Below, piece after piece: positions 6,647 through 13,165 of a stretch of 46,037 nt of DNA. The notes under the pieces were generated by a model. That model saw only the letters and a program-made list of their open reading frames with translations, ran no database searches and was not told the origin of the DNA. Origin of the DNA: an uncultured Bacillaceae bacterium (GTDB lineage Bacteria > Bacillota > Bacilli > Bacillales > Cytobacillaceae); the NCBI GenBank assembly GCA_937995745.1, contig CALKIU010000095.1, positions 1 through 46,037 of the forward strand, written 5' to 3'. How positions within the stretch are numbered: the stretch's first letter is position 1; every line of letters begins with the position of its first letter. Both the position numbers and the translations under genes were made by a program.

Positions 6647-8506
6647 TTAAAATATTTCCAAATCCCCTGTTGCGGCAAGTGCCTGCAAAACAAGGAAAAT
6701 TTGATGGCCGTTCATCGGATCGCGCAAATCTTTTCCGAGGATTGTTTCAATTTTTCTTACCCGGTATAATAGCCCGCTCATGGAAAGGGACAGGTCTTTC
6801 ATCGTTTGTTCCAGTTTCCCTCCGTTCAGCAAAAAGACATATAATGTCTTCAGCAATTCTTTCATCTTTGAGTCTTCATTTTTGTACAGCGGGCCGAGCA
6901 ATTTTTCGGCATATACCCTGATTGATTGGACATTGTGGGAATTGACCAATATTCCGGCTATTCCGAGTTCATCATAAGAAACTACCTTTTTTTTGCATGC
7001 CATCCGGGACGCAATTAAAGCTTCCTGATATGATTCCGAAACGTCCTCTATCTGTTTTCCCCGACTGCTGACGCCGATTTTGTACCGCAAGCCGGGAAAT
7101 TCTTTTTCCAAGCACGAGACCAGTTCTTCCAATGAATGCAATATATGTTCATATTTGTCATTTTCAAAAGGGATTAACAGTACAATGTTTTCTTGCTTTT
7201 GCACGGACAAAAATTTCTGATGTTTTTCGCGGAAAAAATTTCTTGTTCGTTCAAGCACCTGTTCCCGCAATATAAAGTCTTCCTGAAAAGGCGTCCGGTA
7301 AACATCGGCTTTTAATACCGCCACGATGATCGACCCGCTTAAATCTATGTTCATGAAGCGTCCGCGCGTTAAAATTTCTGCCCGCGAGCCGTATTGTTTG
7401 TCCATCAATTGTTCCAAAAAGTGGCCCTTCATCCTTTCCGAAGCGTCAAAACTCGTCTTTTCATTGAGCAAATACAACGCTGCCGCATTTGCGGCTCTTT
7501 CCAAAAGCATATAATCTTTTTCAAGTTCGGGCTGTTTGTTCCCGTATATAAAAGCGCAATACCCGAATGTCTTCTTTTTGACGACGATGGGAGCAATCAA
7601 CTGATCTTGTTCGCGGAAACGGTATAATTTTATTTCGGTTATGAAAGGCTGTCCGGTGCATTTGGTCCGATGAATTTTTCCCCACGATTTCATATAGTCG
7701 GTCAATTGTTCTTCAGAGAGACCGTGATAGGCGAATGTTTGAAAATGGACGTCACTGATGATGACCGGAATGCCTGTTATTTCATGGGTAATCTTTGCCA
7801 CATATTGCAAATCACAGCCGTTGGCAATGGCTTCGGTTAATTGTTGATGAAGGTTGGCAACTTTGTACATGTAATTTCTCTGTTCGAGGAGCTGTTCATA
7901 AGTGTATTCATATTCTTGAATGATGGGGGATTCAAAGTACAGCCTGTACTCATCGTGAATTTCTTCTCCCCATTCTTCAAGAGGTTTGAATTCCCAGCGG
8001 CACAACTCATCTCCCATGGCGACACAAGAAATTTCTTTGGCCACAATCACCCTTTGGCACAATGCGGACATATAGCCGCTGATGTAGCCTGTCAACGTAT
8101 AGCAGACGGGAGCATCCGACTTTCCCAATCTGCTCAAATGCTCCAGTCCCTCAAAGGAACCTTTCCACGTGCCGTTTCCTCTGGCAGTGATGGGTCGTTG
8201 CTGTTCATTCACTTCAATTTCAATTCGGTAAAGCACTCCTTTGGCATGTCCGTAGGTGGAGTGGAATTGCGGACCTTGTTTAATCAATTCGGCGATGGAA
8301 GACAAATTTAATTGCAGCGCCCTTTTTGCTGTTTGACTGCCAAGTTCATATCCGTAGCGGAGAAGAAAACCTTTGACCCTTTCAATGCCTATATTTTTTA
8401 TCAACTGTTCGCGCAGTACCGCAAAAGCGGCGACGTCGTGTTGATTGACACCATGTTTTTGAACCCCGTCAAAGCCGCTGACACCGTCCGTGATGACGAT
8501 GGACAA
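6647..8506 (-). CDS. Aromatic-responsive regulator: XylR_N/V4R sensor fused to a PucR-type HTH output
   Basis: A 619-residue regulator. Residues about 25-95 look like the XylR_N aromatic-binding domain (LREQLIKNIGIERVKGFLLRYG), and 100-175 like the V4R domain. Cys135, Cys161 and Cys169 have spacings 26 and 8, matching the zinc cysteines I recall for DmpR/PoxR. The rest is PucR-like: a GAF-like/CdaR middle and a C-terminal helix-turn-helix about 545-610 (LLNGGKLEQTMKDLSLSMSGLLYRVR read in two parts: LEQTMKDLSLS and GLLYRVRKIE). There is no sigma-54 AAA+ domain, unlike XylR/DmpR. The start is TTG, six bases after AGAGGTG; the GTG inside that Shine-Dalgarno sequence is rejected. It lies between hydroxylase and dioxygenase, so control of this operon is the obvious inference. 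Confidence 0.8.
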   Translation of the reverse strand: MSIVITDGVSGFDGVQKHGVNQHDVAAFAVLREQLIKNIGIERVKGFLLRYGYELGSQTAKRALQLNLSSIAELIKQGPQFHSTYGHAKGVLYRIEIEVNEQQRPITARGNGTWKGSFEGLEHLSRLGKSDAPVCYTLTGYISGYMSALCQRVIVAKEISCVAMGDELCRWEFKPLEEWGEEIHDEYRLYFESPIIQEYEYTYEQLLEQRNYMYKVANLHQQLTEAIANGCDLQYVAKITHEITGIPVIISDVHFQTFAYHGLSEEQLTDYMKSWGKIHRTKCTGQPFITEIKLYRFREQDQLIAPIVVKKKTFGYCAFIYGNKQPELEKDYMLLERAANAAALYLLNEKTSFDASERMKGHFLEQLMDKQYGSRAEILTRGRFMNIDLSGSIIVAVLKADVYRTPFQEDFILREQVLERTRNFFREKHQKFLSVQKQENIVLLIPFENDKYEHILHSLEELVSCLEKEFPGLRYKIGVSSRGKQIEDVSESYQEALIASRMACKKKVVSYDELGIAGILVNSHNVQSIRVYAEKLLGPLYKNEDSKMKELLKTLYVFLLNGGKLEQTMKDLSLSMSGLLYRVRKIETILGKDLRDPMNGHQIFLVLQALAATGDLEIF

Positions 8507-8671
8507 TATGATCACCTCTGTTAAAAGGGGGTATTTCCATTTTTATACAATTTCAGTTTATCATTTGTCTGTTATCTTCACCAGTTGTTTGTGTCTGCTG
8601 GTATTTCCGAAGCTCTGACGGGTTCTCCTCCGGACAAAGGGGCAAAGCTGATGCCCCTCTGTTCCTTACGA

Positions 8672-10219
8672 TTAACACTTCTTCAAGACATTAACATCAT
8701 CCGGATTGATGAGGTCCGGCACAGTCCAGCCGTCAAGGTCGTATTCTTCCATACACTGTTCGGCAAAACCTTTCATTTGCTCTGCTCGCCCGGAACTCAT
8801 TGCGTGGAACAATGTTTCCATCCGGATATTCTCATGGTTGCCGGCGTAATTCCGCTCATATAGTTCGTGCCTTGCTCCGAATTCGGTGCCGATGCAGTCC
8901 CAAAGCAATTTCATCAACTTCATCTTGTCGATGGCGACATAACCGTTTGAACCGCGGTAGAACTTATCGAGATATGGTCTCAACTCGGGAGTTTGGAAAT
9001 CAATTGCGCTGGAATTGACGTAAATCAATCCGCCGGCGACGGTTTGTTCGATGATTTCTTTTACCCGCGGATAAGCCACCGTGGCAAAAACGCGGTATGC
9101 TGCGGCATACTCCATGTTCGGCAGAACGATATCGTCATGCCAAGGATCCGGATTTCTGGCCATCGCATCTGTAAGGGCCCAGAACAAGTTTCTCCACGCG
9201 ATGACTTCACCGACTTGCGCCTGAACGCCGCGGAAATCTTTCGCTCCGGTAGCTTCGACAGCTTTAAGCAACAATCCGGCAATAAAATCGAGTTTCACTG
9301 CAAGCCGTGTGCAACCATGGAACGTAAAGCGCTGCACCCAGGCCGAACGCTGTATGAAATTGTTGGATTTTTCTATATCACCGTATAAAAGAACGTTTTC
9401 CCAAGGAATCAGTGCTTTATCGAAGATCAGTACGGCGTCGTTCTCGTCCATGCGGCTTGAAAGCGGGTAATCAAACGGTGTTCCCATTACTTCGGCCATC
9501 ATGGAATAGGAAGGCCGGCAAATCAGTTTAATGCCCGGATTATCCATCGGAACGATGGCAAAAATGGCATATTCCTTTTTGGCTTTAATCGGAAGAGGCC
9601 CGTACTGGAAGACAAAATTCGAATGGGAAATCGCCGAACCGGTAGCCACCATCTTGGCACCGCTTACAATCAATCCTTTATCCGTTTCCTTTTCCACATG
9701 CAAAAATACATCGCTTACTTCATCGGGAGGCAAATGGCGGTCTACAGGGGGATTAATTCCGGTATGATTGAGAAAGAGACATTTTTCCTGGATTTCCTTA
9801 TACAAGCGGACGGCATTGTCATTATATTCTCCCCAGTAATCCGGATTGGCGCCTAATGTAACCTGAAAACTCGCCTTATAATCCGGGGATCGGCCCATCC
9901 AACCGTAAGAAATCCGCTGCCAGGCTGCAATGGCATCCCTGCTGGCCACCAGTTCGTCAACGCTTCTCGGAATCTTATAAAAGTGGTGCGTGAAACCGCC
10001 GTTTCCCGTGTCCGTTTCCGTCGTCAATACCTTTGCCTGCTCCTTATCATGAAGAGCATCATACATTCGGGCCACCATCCGTGCCGAATTGCGGAACGCG
10101 GGATGAGTGGTGACATCTTTTACTCTTTCGCCGTAAATCCATACTTCCCGGGACTGATTGCGGATACTTTCCAGATATTCCTCTCCCGTGAACGGCCTGG
10201 AAACAGCAACTTTTTCCAT
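8672..10219 (-). CDS. HpaB/PheA-family FADH2-dependent aromatic hydroxylase, oxygenase component (4-hydroxyphenylacetate 3-hydroxylase-like)
   Basis: About 515 residues with the acyl-CoA-dehydrogenase-like fold of two-component flavin monooxygenases: N-terminal RPFTGEEYLESIR and YGERVKDVTTHPAFRNSA, then THHFYKIPRS, and a helical C-terminus with RGSNGYVAIDKMKL. The family ortho-hydroxylates 4-hydroxyphenylacetate or phenol using FADH2 from a separate reductase. No reductase is in the window. The downstream genes process catechol through acetaldehyde and pyruvate, not homoprotocatechuate, so a phenol-type substrate is likelier. The start is uncertain: the ATG at 10219 has AAGGGGGT 14 bases upstream, while ATG 10243 and TTG 10264 lack good sites. 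It faces away from the tRNA-Sec gene with 285 bases of leader between its start and the tRNA terminator. Confidence 0.8.
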   Translation of the reverse strand: MEKVAVSRPFTGEEYLESIRNQSREVWIYGERVKDVTTHPAFRNSARMVARMYDALHDKEQAKVLTTETDTGNGGFTHHFYKIPRSVDELVASRDAIAAWQRISYGWMGRSPDYKASFQVTLGANPDYWGEYNDNAVRLYKEIQEKCLFLNHTGINPPVDRHLPPDEVSDVFLHVEKETDKGLIVSGAKMVATGSAISHSNFVFQYGPLPIKAKKEYAIFAIVPMDNPGIKLICRPSYSMMAEVMGTPFDYPLSSRMDENDAVLIFDKALIPWENVLLYGDIEKSNNFIQRSAWVQRFTFHGCTRLAVKLDFIAGLLLKAVEATGAKDFRGVQAQVGEVIAWRNLFWALTDAMARNPDPWHDDIVLPNMEYAAAYRVFATVAYPRVKEIIEQTVAGGLIYVNSSAIDFQTPELRPYLDKFYRGSNGYVAIDKMKLMKLLWDCIGTEFGARHELYERNYAGNHENIRMETLFHAMSSGRAEQMKGFAEQCMEEYDLDGWTVPDLINPDDVNVLKKC

Positions 10220-10295
10220 ATCGTAGGTTAATACCCCCTTCATTGTTCTTGATACCGGTTTCAACCTTATACAGTGTTAAAATAATGTGGATTTG

Positions 10296-10314
10296 GAAAT
10301 TGGCTGCTAATTTC
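10296..10314. promoter_or_regulatory. Inverted repeat GAAATT-N7-AATTTC upstream of the hydroxylase
   Basis: A 6-bp perfect inverted repeat with a 7-base spacer, 77 bases upstream of the preferred hydroxylase start. It is a plausible regulatory site, but its arms differ from the TGTCAG repeat before the dioxygenase, and no clear -35/-10 pair could be fixed nearby. The rest of 10315-10504 is AT-rich with nothing assignable. Confidence 0.25.
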
Positions 10315-10504
10315 AAGGTTAATTGTATTAAATTCCATTCGCTAACTCTAGCTAAATTATTTACTAAGTTTTCCATTCTTTTCGCAAAAGATTTATAGTT
10401 TCTTGCTTCAGAACAGCCATTTGTTTTCTGTTCATCGTTTCAATAGGAATTCTCTTTCGGGAAGCGCTAAACCGCAACGGAACAAAAAGAAAAACTATAA
10501 AAAT

Positions 10505-10546
10505 AGAAAAACCGTTTCAAAAGGGAATTTTCCCTTTTAAAACGGT
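10505..10546 (-). terminator. selC: Terminator of the tRNA-Sec transcript
   Basis: A near-perfect palindrome at 10511-10546 (outer arms ACCGTTT / AAACGGT, inner arms AAAAGGGAA / TTCCCTTTT). On the minus strand it is followed by TTTTTCTATTTTTATAG. It lies 57 bases past the 3' end of the tRNA-Sec gene, in the correct orientation. Confidence 0.8.
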
Positions 10547-10602
10547 CTTGTTTGCGCAATATGTGTCAGAAAAACCGCTCAGCGCGGGAATATACTTTAT
10601 AA

Positions 10603-10699
10603 TGGCGGGACCGCCTGGGAATCGAACCCAGCAGACCGGGCACGCCGGTCTCAGATGGTTTTGAAGACCACGGGGGACACCAGTACCCCATTCGGCCCC
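10603..10699 (-). tRNA. selC: tRNA-Sec (anticodon TCA)
   Basis: A 97-base tRNA gene with genomically encoded CCA. On the minus strand: an acceptor stem from GGGGCCG paired with CGGTCCC (one G-U, and an A-G mismatch at position 8), a GGGG/CCCC D stem, and a 5-bp anticodon stem with 7-base loop CTTCAAA giving anticodon TCA. The variable arm is long (AGACCGG / CCGGTCT, 7 bp), and the T arm is CTGGG-TTCGATT-CCCAG. The UCA anticodon, extra-long variable arm and extended acceptor are the identity features of selenocysteine tRNA. It is preceded by a strong promoter and followed by a terminator, so it looks functional. selA, selB and selD are not in the window. Confidence 0.93.
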
Positions 10700-10714
10700 G
10701 TATCGGCAAATAAC

Positions 10715-10743
10715 ATTATAACAATAAACGTTCCGGGCTTCAA
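10715..10743 (-). promoter_or_regulatory. Sigma-A promoter of tRNA-Sec
   Basis: On the minus strand, -35 TTGAAG (10738-10743) and a perfect -10 TATAAT (10715-10720) are separated by 17 bases. The -10 ends 15 bases before the first tRNA base, leaving a leader of about 8 bases. Confidence 0.8.
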
Positions 10744-10790
10744 TAAGAACGTTCAAACATTCAACTATTTCCAACCTTTTAAGCAGATTG

Positions 10791-10820
10791 TTGGTGTTTC
10801 CGATTTTTGTCATGTATAAT
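10791..10820 (+). promoter_or_regulatory. Candidate sigma-A promoter facing the yneK remnant
   Basis: TTGGTG and TATAAT with an 18-base spacer on the plus strand, 48 bases before the remnant's TTG start. The -10 is perfect and the -35 is weak. Confidence 0.5.
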
Positions 10821-10867
10821 ACGGGTGAACTTTTTGAAATTTCTGTCTATGACGGCGGTGATTGTTC

Positions 10868-11276
10868 TTGCTTGAGGGCTGGTTTTCTTGGCTGCTGTTT
10901 TTCTGGTGTGTTTTTATGCTCCTTTTTATGGCTATCGGCGGTTTTTTCATGTTCCGCAAATTTCTGAGGCAACTTCCGAAATCAGAAAGAAAAATGGAAA
11001 CAGAGTGACAGTCATTTACATCAACAACATCATACTGGGAGACCGGGAGAAAAGGAAATTTTAAATGATTTGTAAGATTTGTTCCTAAGCGTTCCCGCGC
11101 AACTACCAAACCAGCGATTTTGTCGGAAAAATCGCACGCTTGCCGCAAATGACAAAGAGGATCTAACAATCGCAGTCAGCTTCCGCGGCTATATTCCAGC
11201 CGCCCATGAAAGAGAGACCGTTTTAAGAAAAAACGCAGCCATTAATCTAACTACGTACTCCTGCCGGACTCTCTAA
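10868..11276 (+). pseudogene. yneK: yneK (DUF2621 family) pseudogene, several frameshifts
   Basis: The plus strand begins with TTG behind a GGCGGTG site and reads LLEGWFSWLLFFW... then AIGGFFMFRKFLRQLPKSE, the membrane N-terminus of the DUF2621 protein YneK as I remember it. It hits TGA at 11006. Family-like segments then continue in other frames: YINNIILGDREK, EKEILNDL, FVPKRSRATTKPAIL, KIARLPQMT and finally EDLTIAVSFRGYIPAA to a TAA at 11274. At least four indels are needed, too many for one sequencing error, so the gene is decayed. In B. subtilis yneK sits next to yneJ (ccdC), as here. It ends at a shared bidirectional terminator. Confidence 0.7.
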
Positions 11277-11310
11277 AAAAGAGACTGATCCAGTACGATC
11301 AGTCTCTTTT
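11275..11310. terminator. Bidirectional terminator between yneK remnant and ccdC
   Basis: Perfect stem GAGACTGATC / GATCAGTCTC (11281-11290 with 11297-11306), A run to the left and T run to the right, serving the convergent yneK remnant and ccdC. Confidence 0.85.
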
Positions 11311-11315
11311 GCCGT

Positions 11316-11804
11316 TTATGAATTTAAAAACTCGCTTGTTTTCTGCAGTTCCAGACGAAGACGGCGAAATTTCCGGTACAACATGAGACGCCAAGGAAGA
11401 ATCATGGAAAAGGCCAATAGCCAAAACATCCCGCCGAGCTCCCCCGGATCCAAAGTTCGGCTGAAAGCAAATTTCGCCGTCATTCTGACGATGATTAAAG
11501 CGCCAAACACATAGAAAAAAATATTTGACTTTTTTAAAAAAATTTCATTATCACGGATTTCCAATTTGGAACTCTTAATTAGAAAAAGCGAAAAAAGAAT
11601 ACCGACACAAACAGCTTCCGCGATTTGCTCCAATGAGAGGCGAAACGGCGGAAAAATATACATCAAGGCGCCCGTGCTCATCATCAATGGGGGCAAAACG
11701 ATTTTCTGCGCTGTGACCGGTTTCTTGGCCGTTTTGATGCGGATGATAAACATTAAAATCGTCATGAGTACGGCGAAAATTGAAGTGGCAATGAGTATAA
11801 ACAT
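11316..11804 (-). CDS. ccdC: CcdC/YneJ membrane protein
   Basis: A 162-residue polytopic membrane protein with about four to five hydrophobic segments (for example FILIATSIFAVLMTILMFII and IFFYVFGALIIV). Length and position directly after ccdA match B. subtilis CcdC (YneJ), a protein of unclear biochemical role associated with cytochrome c maturation/thiol-redox genes. The start is the ATG behind AAAGGATG; the open frame extends 26 codons further upstream without a good site. B. subtilis has the CheY-like gene yneI between ccdA and ccdC; it is absent here. Confidence 0.83.
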   Translation of the reverse strand: MFILIATSIFAVLMTILMFIIRIKTAKKPVTAQKIVLPPLMMSTGALMYIFPPFRLSLEQIAEAVCVGILFSLFLIKSSKLEIRDNEIFLKKSNIFFYVFGALIIVRMTAKFAFSRTLDPGELGGMFWLLAFSMILPWRLMLYRKFRRLRLELQKTSEFLNS

Positions 11805-11881
11805 ATCATCATCCTTTGTAAACTGCAGGAATTTTACATGGCCCAATCCGCTCTTTCCGCGGTTCGCAAATTGTCGAATCA

Positions 11882-12589
11882 CTAAAAACCTGTAAACCCG
11901 CCAAAAAGCGCGGACACAACGGCGATGATTTTTGTCATCCAGTCAAAAAACAAAACGACTCCCATGATAATCATAATGAAACCGCCTGTTTTCATGATTG
12001 CGGCGCTATGTTTTTTAATCCATTGCATTTTTCCGATAAAAAATGACAACAGCAAAAACGGGATGGCAAAACCCAGGATATATGCGATCATATAGAACAA
12101 GCCCGCTCCGGGATTTGTCGCGGCCAAAGCGATGACAGCCATTAATATCGGACCGGTGCACGGTGTCCAACCGGCGGCAAAAGCGAGACCGATTAATGCT
12201 GAACCCATATATCCGGCCGGACGGTTCTTGAACGCAAATCTTTTTTCTTTCATCAAAAATTCCGGCTTAATGATTCCGGCGATCATCAATCCGAAAAATA
12301 TAATAAAAATGGCCCCCACTTGCCGGATCAGATCGCTGTACTGGCTGAAAAACCTCCCCACCAAAGAAGTGCTGAAACCAAGGGCGATAAAGATCACCGA
12401 AAACCCGAGAAGAAAAGAGACGGTATGCAATAAGCTTCTCCGGTGCAGCAGTATGTTTTCCGCTTTCATTTCGCCTACTGACATGCCGGTTATATAAGAT
12501 AAAAAAGCCGGATATAATGGTAGACAGCATGGGGAAAGAAAACTTAAAAAACCGGCGCCGAGGGCAAAAATTACGTTAATATCCGTCAT
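11882..12589 (-). CDS. ccdA: Cytochrome c biogenesis protein CcdA
   Basis: A 235-residue, six-span membrane thiol-disulfide transporter of the CcdA/DsbD-beta family. It carries reducing equivalents from cytosolic thioredoxin across the membrane for cytochrome c maturation and spore-coat/envelope thiol chemistry. The conserved first-span SFLSPCCLPLYPAFLSYITG and fourth-span GWTPCTGPIL stretches hold the redox cysteines. The start is the internal ATG behind GGGAG giving MTDINVIFALG, as in close relatives. It precedes ccdC by 77 bases. Confidence 0.93.
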   Translation of the reverse strand: MTDINVIFALGAGFLSFLSPCCLPLYPAFLSYITGMSVGEMKAENILLHRRSLLHTVSFLLGFSVIFIALGFSTSLVGRFFSQYSDLIRQVGAIFIIFFGLMIAGIIKPEFLMKEKRFAFKNRPAGYMGSALIGLAFAAGWTPCTGPILMAVIALAATNPGAGLFYMIAYILGFAIPFLLLSFFIGKMQWIKKHSAAIMKTGGFIMIIMGVVLFFDWMTKIIAVVSALFGGFTGF

Positions 12590-12766
12590 ATAAACAACTC
12601 CCGCGGTCATCTTATCTTCATTTTAACATATTCTTCCATAAATGAATAATTCTTTGCACTTTTAAAACGATCGTTACCTGAGACTCGAAGACTTGAAAAA
12701 AAATTGCAACAAGAACTCACATGTTTATCAAATGTATGACAATTTTGTTATTTATACGAGATCAAT

Positions 12767-12795
12767 TTGTATTTATTCCCAATATTCGCTATAAT
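12767..12795 (+). promoter_or_regulatory. Sigma-A promoter of the Spo0E-like gene
   Basis: TTGTAT and a perfect TATAAT with a 17-base spacer on the plus strand, predicting a transcript start near 12802 and a 60-base leader. Confidence 0.7.
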
Positions 12796-12864
12796 AGTTT
12801 GGGATTTTTCAAATTCATCATCCCGGTTTCACGATATGCAATTATTTTGAAAGGAAACAAAGCC

Positions 12865-13077
12865 GTGCCTGAGAAAAAGTTGACATTCCTAATTGAAAAA
12901 AAGAGAGCCGAACTCATTCAAATTGCCGGAAAGTTCGGATTTTGTTCCCCTGCGGCCATATCCCGCAGCCAGGAACTTGATCTGTTATTAAATGAATATC
13001 AGCGATTGCAGTTAACAAATCATAACAGCACATTTTCTGCAAAGAAAAAAAGCCTTGTTTCCAAATCTGTCTTTTAA
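12865..13077 (+). CDS. ynzD: Spo0E-like aspartyl-phosphate phosphatase
   Basis: A 70-residue protein with the two-helix Spo0E-family pattern: FLIEKKRAELIQIAGKFG, then SQELDLLLNEYQRL, which contains the diagnostic SQELD motif. Family members dephosphorylate Spo0A~P and so restrain sporulation. B. subtilis has the family member ynzD at this locus between yneF and ccdA, so orthology is likely. The start is GTG behind AAGGAAA; the open frame extends upstream but crosses the promoter. It is the only plus-strand gene between the yneK remnant and lexA. Confidence 0.75.
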   Translation: MPEKKLTFLIEKKRAELIQIAGKFGFCSPAAISRSQELDLLLNEYQRLQLTNHNSTFSAKKKSLVSKSVF

Positions 13078-13084
13078 CTGCAAA

Positions 13085-13133
13085 GCTGTTCCGGATAAAG
13101 GAGCGGTAAAACCGTCTTCTTATCCGGAACAGC
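13085..13133. terminator. Long hairpin downstream of the ABC exporter and Spo0E-like gene
   Basis: A 14-bp perfect stem GCTGTTCCGGATAA / TTATCCGGAACAGC (13085-13098 with 13120-13133) with a 21-base loop containing a smaller hairpin. T runs are short on both strands, so termination strength is uncertain. Its right arm ends GGAACAGCCTCTT, the same string as in the mutL/mreBH terminator. Confidence 0.55.
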
Positions 13134-13165
13134 CTCTTCCCCGGCCTAAATGGTTGCGTTTCCGC

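Noticed and set aside
11006..11008. TGA in the yneK remnant read as a selenocysteine codon because tRNA-Sec is adjacent
   Set aside because: The frame after the TGA does not continue the family sequence and further frameshifts follow, so it is decay, not recoding.
10810..11169. Minus-strand open frame opposite the yneK remnant
   Set aside because: The plus strand carries recognisable DUF2621 segments in order; the minus reading has no recognisable domain and no ribosome-binding site.
10868..11276. Possible transposase or IS fragment next to tRNA-Sec
   Set aside because: The GGFFMFRKFL and final RGYI stretches fit YneK much better. No inverted terminal repeats or transposase motifs were found.
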